Origin: Dyadobacter diqingensis
GTDB lineage: Bacteria; Bacteroidota; Bacteroidia; Cytophagales; Spirosomataceae
DNA length: 64,000 nucleotides
Assembly (NCBI RefSeq): GCF_024220585.1
Contig: NZ_JAMXKF010000002.1
Coordinates: 71,392-135,391 of the forward strand
Direction: 5' to 3'
The notes below the pieces were generated by a model. It did no database searches. It was not told the DNA's origin and saw nothing but the letters and a program-made list of their open reading frames with translations. Below are positions 36,688-45,192 of this stretch, in pieces; within the stretch, counting starts at the first letter, position 1, and each line of letters starts with the position of its first letter. The position numbers and the translations under genes are program-made.

Positions 36688-37698
36688 TTACAAATTCACG
36701 CCCGCCATGGACGTCTGGTCATAGCGGTCACCGGAAATGATGCCCACCGGCACAATCGATTCCAGATGCGCAAACTGCGCCGGTGTAAAAGTAATATCCG
36801 TAGCAGCTACATTCGCTTCCAGGTTTTTGATCCGTTTCGTACCCGGAATCGGAACTGTTCCCTTTGATAAGGCCCAGGCAATAGCCACCTGTGAAGGCGT
36901 TACGGCTTTCTCTTCCGCCAGTTTCTGTATCTCTTTTACCAGTTCCAGATTTTTATAAAAATTCTCACCCTGAAAACGAGGAATGGTTCTCCTAAAATCG
37001 TTTGCTTCAAAATCTTCCGGATTTTTCAGATCTCCGGTAAGGAAACCACGTCCCAGGGGAGAATAGGATACAAACCCAATTCCGAGCTCCCTAAGTGTAT
37101 CAAAAACCCCGTTTTCTTCCGCAGTGCGTTCAAATAAAGAATACTCCGTTTGCACTGCCGTGATCGGATGAATCGCATGTGCTTTTCTTAACGTCTGTGC
37201 TGAAACTTCCGATAATCCGATATACTTCACCTTTCCCGACTGAACCAGCTCCGCCATCGCCCCCACAGTATCTTCAATGGGCGTTTCAGGATCGACACGG
37301 TGCAGATAGTATAGGTCGATATAATCCGTTCCCAGGTTTTTCAGAGAGCGTTCCACCGCCTTTTTCACATATTCAGGACGTCCATTGATTGCCCAGGTAA
37401 GCTGCTCGTTATCGTCAACTTCATAACCAAATTTTGTAGCGATATGATATTGATCCCGGTTTCCAGCTATGGCCTTGCTGATCAGCCGCTCATTTAAAAG
37501 CGGGCCGTAAAGATCAGCTGTGTCAAGGAAATTTACACCCAGCTCCAAAGCCCGGTGAATGGTCGCAATGGATTCCTTTTCATCTGCCGTCCCGTAAATA
37601 TCATTGCCGGCAATGGTTGTCATACCCATACATCCAAGACCCTGCACCGGCACCACCAGTCCCTGACTTCCCAGTTCTATTTTCTTAATACTGCTCAT
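36688..37698 (-). CDS. Aldo/keto reductase
   Basis: A 336-residue TIM-barrel NADPH-dependent reductase of the YajO/Tas-like group. The catalytic tetrad is visible: Asp and Tyr in [10 protein letters not shown], Lys in IATKFG, and His in LYYLHRVDP. The NADPH site [16 protein letters not shown] lies near the C-terminus. Substrates are probably small aldehydes or ketones. Operator-like sequences lie just upstream at 37706-37794. Confidence 0.93.
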   Translation of the reverse strand: MSSIKKIELGSQGLVVPVQGLGCMGMTTIAGNDIYGTADEKESIATIHRALELGVNFLDTADLYGPLLNERLISKAIAGNRDQYHIATKFGYEVDDNEQLTWAINGRPEYVKKAVERSLKNLGTDYIDLYYLHRVDPETPIEDTVGAMAELVQSGKVKYIGLSEVSAQTLRKAHAIHPITAVQTEYSLFERTAEENGVFDTLRELGIGFVSYSPLGRGFLTGDLKNPEDFEANDFRRTIPRFQGENFYKNLELVKEIQKLAEEKAVTPSQVAIAWALSKGTVPIPGTKRIKNLEANVAATDITFTPAQFAHLESIVPVGIISGDRYDQTSMAGVNL

Positions 37699-37705
37699 AA
37701 ACCAA

Positions 37706-37794
37706 TTTTGTATAATGAAGTAATTATTAACACTGCAAAGGTGGCAGTTTCAGATTTTGCAGGATTATACAAAACGGTTCATTTTGTATACAAA
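37706..37794. promoter_or_regulatory. Three TTTTGTATA operator elements
   Basis: TTTTGTATA occurs at 37706-37714, inverted at 37766-37774, and at 37782-37790, where it extends to a TTTGTATACAAA palindrome. The second and third form a perfect 9-bp dyad with a 7-base spacer. All lie directly upstream of the aldo/keto reductase start. Confidence 0.5.
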
Positions 37795-37883
37795 TTGGAG
37801 TCAGATGACAATAAAAGGAAGAATACCGCCTGATATCTTTTTTGTTATAAATATTAGATTAATAACAAAAAGCGGTAAATTTG

Positions 37884-37953
37884 CGGCCAATTCATTCTAA
37901 TGAATTAGGTAGAAATGTTGCTTATAAGAACTTCGGCCTTCCGGGGTTCTTAT
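37884..37953 (+). ncRNA. Candidate small RNA
   Basis: TAAATTTG (37876-37883) matches the -7 consensus on the plus strand. It is followed by a hairpin AATTCATT/AATGAATT around 37889-37906 and the 13-bp stem at 37924-37953. No start codon with a sensible frame lies between. The -33 box is missing, so this is weak; the last hairpin may only end the minus-strand gene. Confidence 0.2.
37924..37953. terminator. Hairpin terminator after the propeller-like gene
   Basis: A 13-bp stem with two G-T pairs on the plus strand (37924-37936 with 37941-37953) and a 4-nt loop, beginning a few bases after the stop of the minus-strand gene. Confidence 0.5.
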
Positions 37954-37956
37954 TTC

Positions 37957-38838
37957 TTAATGTGTTTCAAACCAACGCGCTTTATACACATGCAGGCCAG
38001 GAAAAGCCAGGCTGCGTGACGGCTGAAAAAACCGGACATGGAAGGTCCACCAGCTTTGTTCCGGAATGGTGTAAATGTATTGTCCCGATGGACTTTGCCC
38101 CAAACTCTTGATATTTTCCGCGTCAGGAAACCCCTCGATTTTCTTAAAACTATAAGTGCTCAGATCGAATATCCATGCGCCGTTGTGTTCTGTCACAAAA
38201 AGATTTTTCCCGTCAGCAGTAAGTTGTAGTTCATGTCCGCCAATACCGGGTATTTTCCATTCCGTTTTGAGTTCAAGCTTGTCCTTGGAAGCGAGTTTAT
38301 ATTCCCGCAACACCTGATATCCCAGCGCAAAAAGGCTCTTTCTCTTTTCATTCCACACCAGGCCATGTGCCGAGTAAAGACTGTCGGTATAAACTGCCCT
38401 TTCTGGCTGAGCCCTGTCAAATAACATGATTTTATTTCCATCCTTAGCCGTAGACGCTGCGGCAGCCACGATATTGCCAGGCAGCAGCGTTATGGAATGT
38501 GCATTGGGTACTGCTGCATAAAAAAGAACTTTACGGTCCGAAGTGTTCAGGAGTGCGATGGCCCCTGAGGACGCCGAAACCAGGATTTGCTTCCCGTTAT
38601 TTACCGGCTTGCAGTCATCCATGGTGTTGAACATTTTAGTCCGGTACAATTCCGGCAGGTCTTTGGCTGCATGCGCATCCCAGGTCCAGACGATGTGAGG
38701 GATACTGTCCCTGGATTTATTATAATCGACCAAAAGCACTTTACTGTCGCCACAAACCAGCAATGTTTTTGCGGACTGCGCAAAAGTTGGGAAGGTACTT
38801 ATCAGCAATAAAAAGATAACAGAAACACTTTTTTTCAT
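37957..38838 (-). CDS. Secreted beta-propeller-like protein
   Basis: A 293-residue protein with a signal peptide to about FAQ (residue 20). The rest shows propeller-type repeats: TLLVCGDSKVLLVDYNKS, ILVSASSGAIALLNTSDRKV, AHGLVWNEKRKSLFALGY, and HELQLTADGKNLFVTEHNGA, each a strand-rich blade. It resembles DUF6528 proteins of Bacteroidota, which I cannot confirm. The role is unknown; such proteins often bind sugars or act near polysaccharide-degrading enzymes. Confidence 0.68.
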   Translation of the reverse strand: MKKSVSVIFLLLISTFPTFAQSAKTLLVCGDSKVLLVDYNKSRDSIPHIVWTWDAHAAKDLPELYRTKMFNTMDDCKPVNNGKQILVSASSGAIALLNTSDRKVLFYAAVPNAHSITLLPGNIVAAAASTAKDGNKIMLFDRAQPERAVYTDSLYSAHGLVWNEKRKSLFALGYQVLREYKLASKDKLELKTEWKIPGIGGHELQLTADGKNLFVTEHNGAWIFDLSTYSFKKIEGFPDAENIKSLGQSPSGQYIYTIPEQSWWTFHVRFFQPSRSLAFPGLHVYKARWFETH

Positions 38839-39192
38839 CTTGGGTTCAGGATATTAGGTTTGAAATCCGCCTGATCAGCGTTTCGGTAAATATAAAAACA
38901 GGATGGTTTATAACAGTCTGATTATCGAAAATTATAGATTTCTTCACATGAACACTTTTTGTCAAAGCATCTGCATCCGGCCAACAGGTTCACAGATTAC
39001 CAAATGGTTACTTAACCCCGATTTCATTTACGATCCGGGCTTTTGCAATTCAGCGATCGACCGTTAAATAAATCGCCCTATCCATAAAAACAATCAGGCC
39101 CACTTCCTCAAAAATTTTAAGGATACTTAAAAATAAAAATATTAATATTGTTCAATAAAAGTTAATTATTGTCCTACTTAATTACATCTTTT
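38839..39192. other. Spacer between divergent genes
   Basis: About 350 bases holding the two divergent promoters, not resolved by consensus. A 39-codon frame at 38948-39067 (MNTFCQSICIRPTG, ending DPGFCNSAIDR) is mildly protein-like but has no family or signal support. Confidence 0.4.
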
Positions 39193-39612
39193 ATGACCAA
39201 ACTATCTCCACTTCGAAGTACCATTTTTTTGGTGTTATTAGCCTTTGCCCTTTCCTGTACGGATCACGACATACCCGAGAAAATCGAGTTAAAAACTTTG
39301 CCGATCACTTCCAATCCTAACGGACTGAAATGCTCTATTGTTTTTTCATTGAATGTGGTGAGAACAGGGAGTTTGCCCGTGAAAGAATATGGCGTGGTGT
39401 ACAGTGCGTTTGGAGCCGGAAACGGTCCTGTGATTGAGAATCCAACCATTGAAAACAATCTGAAAGTCATTTTTGATTTGCCTGCCAGTGTTGGCGACAA
39501 GTCAAAAATAGGGCCGCAGTTGTGCACCAACAATATAAACTACCGGGCCTACGCAATTTTGATCGACGATTCAGTGGTGTATGGCAATATGCTTAATTTC
39601 CACGATAATTAA
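39193..39612 (+). CDS. Small lipoprotein
   Basis: A 139-residue protein from the ATG at 39193 (MTKLSPLRS). A hydrophobic stretch ends in the lipobox LALSC-like tract FALSC, so it should be a lipoprotein. The mature part reads like one fibronectin-type sandwich (VVRTGSLPVKEYGVVYSAFG and INYRAYAILIDDSVVYG), as in the Bacteroidota family that reports changes in surface patterning. The function is unknown. A bidirectional terminator separates it from purL. Confidence 0.68.
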   Translation: MTKLSPLRSTIFLVLLAFALSCTDHDIPEKIELKTLPITSNPNGLKCSIVFSLNVVRTGSLPVKEYGVVYSAFGAGNGPVIENPTIENNLKVIFDLPASVGDKSKIGPQLCTNNINYRAYAILIDDSVVYGNMLNFHDN

Positions 39613-39659
39613 ACGAGGCCAAAACGACCTGCCACGTCTTTACAAACACTACTTATAAA

Positions 39660-39695
39660 AAACAGGGTCGCTGAACTAATCCCGCAACCCTGTTT
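39660..39695. terminator. Bidirectional terminator before purL
   Basis: AAACAGGGT (39660-39668) and ACCCTGTTT (39687-39695) form a 9-bp stem with A- and T-rich flanks between converging genes. Confidence 0.65.
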
Positions 39696-39734
39696 ACTTT
39701 ATTTTCAAACCTGTTTTTAACAAGTCCTGTTATC

Positions 39735-42700
39735 TTACTTTCCTGATGTTTCTATCCATTTTCTTGCATTCACGAAAGCTTCGATCCATGGAGAAACTTC
39801 GTCGTTTCTGCCTGCCGGATAGTTAGCCCAGTGCCACTGGAAAAGAGAACGCTCGATGTGAGGCATCATCACCAGGTGTCTTCCTGAATTGTCACACATC
39901 ATAGCCGTATTGTAATCTGATCCGTTCGGGTTCGCAGGATAAGTTTCATAAGCGTATTTGGCTACGATCTTATACTTATCTTCGGTATAAGGAAGCGCAA
40001 ATTTACCTTCACCATGTGAGATCCAAACTCCCAGCGTACTGCCGGCAAGTGTCGACAACATCACCGAATTGTTTTCCTGAATGGTCAGTGAAGTAAAGCC
40101 ACTTTCGTGTTTTTTACTTTCATTATGAAGCATTTTTGGTTTTTCCTCGTGATCCGCGTTGATAAGACCAAGCTCAACAAATAACTGACATCCGTTACAA
40201 ATACCTACTGAAAGTGTATCGTCACGTTTGAAGAAGTTTTCCAGTGAAAGTTTTGCTCTTTCGTTGTACAAAAATGCACCCGCCCAGCCTTTTGCTGAAC
40301 CCAAAACGTCCGAGTTAGAAAATCCTCCAACGGCACCAATAAACTGGATATCTTCAAGCGTTTCGCGGCCAGAGATCAAGTCAGTCATGTGTACATCTTT
40401 CACATCAAAACCGGCCAGATACATCGCATTGGCAAGTTCTCTTTCCGAATTACTTCCCTTCTCACGAAGAACAGCCGCTTTCGGTCTTGGTTTTGAAGGA
40501 TCAATTACCGGTGCTTTCCCGTCAAACTGAATCGGGAACGTGTAGTTAAGCACATGGTTTTTATAGTTGTCATAACGTTCTCTGGCTTTCACTTCACCGC
40601 TCTGTTTCTGATCCAGCAGGAACGAAGTTTTGAACCAGACATCACGCAGATGATCGACGTCAAAATTCCAGCTTCCGCTTGCATCTTTAACGGTCAGAGC
40701 CGCTTTCGAATCGACAGAACCAATTTTGTGATAAGTTACGCCATTGGCATCCAAAACTGCCTCAGCAGATTTATCCGCCTGGAAAACGATACTGATATTT
40801 TCAGCAAATAATTTTTCAATAATATTCTGCTCTCCCAAAGAAGAAAGATCGATGGCTGCACCCAGATTACGGTCTGCAAAACAAAGCTCCAAAAGCGTTG
40901 TGATCAAACCACCGCTGCCAACATCATGACCGGCCTGGATTTTTCCGGCTTTGATCAGCTGCTGAATGGTATTAAAGGCATTTTTGAACGCCTCTGCGTT
41001 CAAAACGTCCGGTGTCTCGTTTCCTATTTTGTTAAGAATCTGTGCAAAAGAAGAACCACCCAGTTTGTAGGCGTCACCAGAAAGATTGATGTAATAAATA
41101 TCACCTCCGTCTTTTTGAAGAACCGGCTCTACCACCGCCCTGATATCGTCAGAATGGCCAGCTGCCGAAATGATCACAGTACCCGGCGCAATCACTTCTG
41201 CATCCTTGTACTTCTGTTTCATCGACAAAGAATCTTTTCCTGTCGGAATATTGATTCCCAGGCTGATCGCAAATTCAGAACAGGCCTGCACCGCTTTGTA
41301 CAAACGTGAATCCTCACCGGCATTCTTGCAAGCCCACATCCAGTTGGCCGAAAGTGATACACTTTCCAGACCATCTTTAAGCGGAGCCCAGACAATGTTT
41401 GACAATGACTCAGCAATCGCATTACGACTACCTGCCGCAGGATCGATAAGCGCCGAAAGCGGAGCATGTCCAATGGATGTCGCAATTCCGTCTTTTCCCT
41501 GATAATCCAGCGCCATCACACCACAGTTGTTCAATGGCAACTGAAGCGGGCCCACACATTGCTGTTTGGCAACACGCCCGCCCACACAGCGGTCAACTTT
41601 ATTGGTAAGCCAGTCTTTACTTGCAACCGCTTCAAGCTGAAGTACCTGTTCAAGGTAAGCCGCCAGATTGGCCGCATCGTAAGTTACAGGCTGATAAGTT
41701 CTTTCAATAGTTTTGTCGTGCATAACCACCTTTGGAGAACTTCCAAACATGTCATCCATTGCAAGATCCATTGGCTTGGCTCCTGTTGTAGCCGACTCGA
41801 ATGTAAAACGATGGTCAGAAGTTACCTCTCCTACCGTATACATCGGCGCTCTTTCACGGTCTGCAATTCTTTGCAGGGTGGCTGCATTTTCCTTGCTGAT
41901 CACAAGTCCCATACGCTCCTGCGACTCGTTACCGATGATTTCCTTGGCAGAAAGCGTTGGATCACCTACCGGCAATTTATCCAGATCAATCTTTCCGCCA
42001 GTTTCTTCCACAAGTTCAGAAAGACAGTTCAGGTGACCTCCTGCGCCGTGGTCATGAATAGAAACGATGGTATTGTTATCGCTTTCCACCATACCACGAA
42101 CCGCGTTTGCGACTCTTTTCTGCATTTCAGGATTTGAACGTTGAATTGCGTTCAGGGTAATACCAGAACCAAATGCCCCGGTATCAGCCGACGAAACCGC
42201 AGCTCCGCCCATCCCGATTCTATAATTTTCTCCGCCTAAAACAACAATTTTGTCGTCAACAGATGGTTTTTCTTTTTTCGCCTGATCAGCTTTGCCATAA
42301 CCAACACCGCCAGCCTGCATAATCACTTTGTCAAACCCAAGCTTTCTCGCATCTTCTTCATGCTCGAAAGTCAGCAATGACCCTGTAATTAATGGCTGAC
42401 CAAATTTATTTCCAAAATCGGAAGCTCCGTTTGAAGCCTTGATCAGGATATCCATCGGCGTTTGATACAGCCATTGTCTTTCTTGCACTCCCTTTTCCCA
42501 TGGACGGTTTTCTTCCAGACGAGAAAAAGAGGTCATATAAACAGCGGTTCCGGCCAAAGGCAATGAGCCCTGTCCACCGGCAAGCCTGTCTCTGATCTCT
42601 CCGCCTGACCCTGTCGCTGCTCCGTTGAACGGCTCAACGGTCGTCGGGAAATTATGTGTTTCGGCTTTTAGAGATATAACCGAATCAAAATCTTTGATTT

Positions 42701-43400
42701 CATAATACTCAGGAACATCCGGGCGCTTAGGAGCAAACTGCTGGATACGAGGCCCTTTTACAAAAGCTACATTATCCTTATAAGCCGAAACAATTCCATT
42801 TGGATTTGTCTCAGAGGTTTTACGGATCAGCTTGAACAATGACGTTGGCTGCTCCACCCCGTCGATCACGAACGTACCATTAAATATTTTGTGACGGCAA
42901 TGCTCCGAGTTAACCTGCGAGAACCCAAAAACCTCAGAATCAGTCAGTTTACGACCAAGTTTTTCAGAAAGTTTATTCAAATAATCTACCTCCTCATCAC
43001 TAAGGGAAAGTCCCTCCTGCTGGTTATACTCTGCAACATCGTTGATTTCGATGATCGGCTCCGGCTGAAGACTTATCAGATATATTTCCTGGTTTAGCTC
43101 ATCGTATTTCTGAGATAACATAGGATCAAAACCGGTAAAATCCGCTTCAACTTTTCTAAATTCCTCAATCCTGATGATTCCCTGAATATCCATATTCTGG
43201 GTAATCTCAACGGCATTTGTGCTCCATGGGGTAATCATGGCGGCACGCGGACCAACGAAGAAGTTTTTCAGGACGGTTTCCTTTTGAAGTTTTGCACCGC
43301 CAAATAGCCAGCTTAGTTTAGCAATGTCAGGCTCGGTGAGAGTTCGCTCTATCTGTAAAGCAAAAACAGTGTCGTGGTCGTTGGAAAAGAAATAAATCAT
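39735..43400 (-). CDS. purL: Phosphoribosylformylglycinamidine synthase
   Basis: A 1221-residue single-chain FGAM synthase of the large type. It converts FGAR, glutamine and ATP to FGAM in purine synthesis. The N-terminal FGAR-AT part, the duplicated ATP-grasp-like AIRS domains (HNFPTTVEPFNGAATGSGGE; HDHGAGGHLNCLSELVEET; HDVGSGGLITTLLELCFADR) and the C-terminal glutaminase (NGCQLFVELGL with the nucleophile Cys, then WISHGEGKF) are all present, so the enzyme is complete and needs no PurS or PurQ. A -7 box just upstream leaves a very short leader. Confidence 0.97.
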   Translation of the reverse strand: MIYFFSNDHDTVFALQIERTLTEPDIAKLSWLFGGAKLQKETVLKNFFVGPRAAMITPWSTNAVEITQNMDIQGIIRIEEFRKVEADFTGFDPMLSQKYDELNQEIYLISLQPEPIIEINDVAEYNQQEGLSLSDEEVDYLNKLSEKLGRKLTDSEVFGFSQVNSEHCRHKIFNGTFVIDGVEQPTSLFKLIRKTSETNPNGIVSAYKDNVAFVKGPRIQQFAPKRPDVPEYYEIKDFDSVISLKAETHNFPTTVEPFNGAATGSGGEIRDRLAGGQGSLPLAGTAVYMTSFSRLEENRPWEKGVQERQWLYQTPMDILIKASNGASDFGNKFGQPLITGSLLTFEHEEDARKLGFDKVIMQAGGVGYGKADQAKKEKPSVDDKIVVLGGENYRIGMGGAAVSSADTGAFGSGITLNAIQRSNPEMQKRVANAVRGMVESDNNTIVSIHDHGAGGHLNCLSELVEETGGKIDLDKLPVGDPTLSAKEIIGNESQERMGLVISKENAATLQRIADRERAPMYTVGEVTSDHRFTFESATTGAKPMDLAMDDMFGSSPKVVMHDKTIERTYQPVTYDAANLAAYLEQVLQLEAVASKDWLTNKVDRCVGGRVAKQQCVGPLQLPLNNCGVMALDYQGKDGIATSIGHAPLSALIDPAAGSRNAIAESLSNIVWAPLKDGLESVSLSANWMWACKNAGEDSRLYKAVQACSEFAISLGINIPTGKDSLSMKQKYKDAEVIAPGTVIISAAGHSDDIRAVVEPVLQKDGGDIYYINLSGDAYKLGGSSFAQILNKIGNETPDVLNAEAFKNAFNTIQQLIKAGKIQAGHDVGSGGLITTLLELCFADRNLGAAIDLSSLGEQNIIEKLFAENISIVFQADKSAEAVLDANGVTYHKIGSVDSKAALTVKDASGSWNFDVDHLRDVWFKTSFLLDQKQSGEVKARERYDNYKNHVLNYTFPIQFDGKAPVIDPSKPRPKAAVLREKGSNSERELANAMYLAGFDVKDVHMTDLISGRETLEDIQFIGAVGGFSNSDVLGSAKGWAGAFLYNERAKLSLENFFKRDDTLSVGICNGCQLFVELGLINADHEEKPKMLHNESKKHESGFTSLTIQENNSVMLSTLAGSTLGVWISHGEGKFALPYTEDKYKIVAKYAYETYPANPNGSDYNTAMMCDNSGRHLVMMPHIERSLFQWHWANYPAGRNDEVSPWIEAFVNARKWIETSGK

Positions 43401-43417
43401 GGTATGTTATTATGGCG

Positions 43418-43425
43418 CAAAGTTA
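43418..43425 (-). promoter_or_regulatory. Candidate -7 element of purL
   Basis: TAACTTTG on the minus strand matches TAnnTTTG and lies 17 bases before the start codon, so the leader would be about 10 bases. A clear -33 TTG is missing. Confidence 0.5.
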
Positions 43426-43699
43426 CTTTGAAATTTTCGCGATGTCCATACGTAGCGTAAAATAGTTCTGATAAAATAAAAAACCTTTATGCGGCTGAAT
43501 GGTTCCCTCATTTGGTTATAGTTCATGAAAAGTAATTAAATTGACATGTGATAAGTCCTTTTTAGCATGCTGCCTCATGAAAAAAGCGAGTTACGAGGCG
43601 TCCAAGGGTATTTCTGCGATCGGAGAAAATTTCTTCAATAATTCTTGAACGATTATTCAACTATTCATATTCTTTTGGTGTTAGATTAAGTTGTTACGT

Positions 43700-43728
43700 G
43701 TGACTAACAATCAGAAACCGTTAGTTAC
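43700..43728. promoter_or_regulatory. Dyad upstream of the luciferase-like gene
   Basis: GTGACTAAC (43700-43708) and GTTAGTTAC (43720-43728) are inverted copies with one mismatch, spaced by 11 bases, ending 20 bases before the start codon. This placement suits a repressor site. No regulator gene is adjacent. Confidence 0.4.
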
Positions 43729-43748
43729 TTACCAGAATTACTTACATA

Positions 43749-44819
43749 ATGAAGGATATCCCGACAGATATTCAGTCAAAAATATTCGATATGATGCATA
43801 CAAAAGAGTCAAAACCTGTTGCTTATTCGGTCCTCGACCTGGCCACTGTCATTGAAGGAAAAACGCCGGCTGATACTTTTAAAACGAGCCTTGAACTGGC
43901 GCGGGAAGCAGAAAAACTTGGTTATACCCGCTACTGGCTTGCCGAACATCACAACATGATCAGCGTTGCCAGTTCAGCGACGTCGGTGCTTATCGGTTAT
44001 ATTGCGGGCGGCACGTCCTCTATTCGTGTTGGCTCCGGCGGCATTATGCTGCCTAATCATGCGCCGCTCATCGTTGCTGAACAGTTCGGAACGCTCGCTT
44101 CATTGTATCCGGGCAGGATTGATCTGGGGCTCGGCCGCGCTCCGGGAACCGATCAGGTTACAGCAAGAGCGATCCGCGGGGAAAATTTCAATGCAGTACA
44201 CAATTTCCCAAGTGATATTCAGGCGCTTCAGACATTCTTTTCAAAAGATAATCAAAACAGTAAAGTGCGGGCAAATCCGGGGGAAGGACTGGATATCCCG
44301 ATCTGGATACTTGGATCAAGCACGGACAGCGCACGCGTGGCAGCGGCCATGGGCCTTCCCTACGCCTTTGCCAGTCATTTCGCACCGGCTTATTTCCTGG
44401 AAGCGATTGAACTATACCGGAAAAATTTCCGCCCGTCCGTTTATCTGGATAAACCTTATGTGATGGCTTGTGTAAATGTAGTAGCAGCTGACACGGACGC
44501 AGAAGCCGACTGGCTGTCAACATCGGTATTACAGTTTTTCCTTGGTGTGGTCAGCGGAAAACGCAAACTTTTGCAGCCGCCGGTAGAAGATATGAATGAC
44601 ATCTGGGGCATTCAGGAAGAACATGCCGTGAGTCAAATGCTGGCCTATTCATTCATTGGCGGACCTGAAAAGCTTAAACAGCGTATTAAAAAATTCTTTG
44701 AGCAAACACAGGTTGACGAGATCATGGCAACCTCACATATCTTTGATCACCAGGCCAGAGTAAAATCTTACCAGCTTTTCTCGCAGGTTGTTAATGAGAT
44801 TAATACAGTTGAGGTTTAA
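43749..44819 (+). CDS. Luciferase-like flavin-dependent oxidoreductase
   Basis: A 356-residue TIM-barrel protein of the LLM class, group 1. Family blocks are YTRYWLAEHHNMISVASSAT, VGSGGIMLPNHAPLIVAEQF, LYPGRIDLGLGRAPGTD, and WILGSSTDSARVAAAMGLPY. It uses FMNH2 or F420 to oxidise an unknown substrate. An internal Met at 15-16 could be the start, because the first 14 residues lie outside the family; the first ATG is kept here. A strong terminator follows. Confidence 0.9.
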   Translation: MKDIPTDIQSKIFDMMHTKESKPVAYSVLDLATVIEGKTPADTFKTSLELAREAEKLGYTRYWLAEHHNMISVASSATSVLIGYIAGGTSSIRVGSGGIMLPNHAPLIVAEQFGTLASLYPGRIDLGLGRAPGTDQVTARAIRGENFNAVHNFPSDIQALQTFFSKDNQNSKVRANPGEGLDIPIWILGSSTDSARVAAAMGLPYAFASHFAPAYFLEAIELYRKNFRPSVYLDKPYVMACVNVVAADTDAEADWLSTSVLQFFLGVVSGKRKLLQPPVEDMNDIWGIQEEHAVSQMLAYSFIGGPEKLKQRIKKFFEQTQVDEIMATSHIFDHQARVKSYQLFSQVVNEINTVEV

Positions 44820-44838
44820 GAATTAACGAAAAACACAC

Positions 44839-44880
44839 AAAAGGGCTACGAGACGGATTGTCTCGTAGCCCTTTTGTTTT
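44839..44880 (+). terminator. Terminator of the luciferase-like gene
   Basis: A perfect 16-bp stem (44839-44854 with 44860-44875) with a 5-nt loop and a closing T-rich tract. Confidence 0.9.
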
Positions 44881-44976
44881 ACAAGCCTGTGTTCGAAGAC
44901 ATCCTGCTTTGATATATATAACCTGCTGAATTTCAGCTTTATTAAAAAGGAAAACAGAACGTAAATAATTTTATAT

Positions 44977-44994
44977 TTTTTTATACTTTTTAAT
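44977..44994 (+). repeat. 18-bp AT-rich element, copy 1
   Basis: TTTTTTATACTTTTTAAT is identical to 53451-53468. Here it lies 199 bases before the lipoprotein start. It may be a shared regulatory site or chance in AT-rich DNA. Confidence 0.3.
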
Positions 44995-45027
44995 TAGACG
45001 TTAAAAGTTTGGCCTCTTTGCGTGCTA

Positions 45028-45035
45028 TACCTTTG
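45028..45035 (+). promoter_or_regulatory. Candidate -7 element of the 45.2-kb lipoprotein gene
   Basis: TACCTTTG matches TAnnTTTG. A TTG lies at 45009-45011, but the spacer is 16, shorter than the usual 19-21. The leader would be about 150 bases long and AT-rich; I see nothing else in this 310-base spacer. Confidence 0.4.
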
Positions 45036-45192
45036 TATCCATCAAAGCGAAATAAGGCACTTATTTAAAAACCGCAAACAACCGGATTTTAAAAATCTTC
45101 CGTCAGGAAGTCAGGGATTATTTTGCTTTTGAAAATCACAATAAGTTTTTATTCATCTCAAACAGTTAGTTAAACTTTAATTTCAATCAAAA

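Larger units (their letters stand above)
43401..43748. other. Divergent spacer between purL and the luciferase-like gene
   Basis: Holds the purL -7 box and a dyad near 43700-43728. I see no gene; the 23-codon frame starting near 43577 (MKKASYEASKGIS) has no support. Confidence 0.5.

Noticed and set aside
38948-39067. A 39-codon plus-strand frame in the spacer before the small lipoprotein gene
   Set aside because: Mildly protein-like, but without family, signal peptide or promoter; kept only as a remark in the spacer entry.
41466-42137. A 223-codon open frame on the plus strand inside purL
   Set aside because: purL is certain here, and the antisense frame has low-complexity, Arg- and His-rich composition without any family motif.
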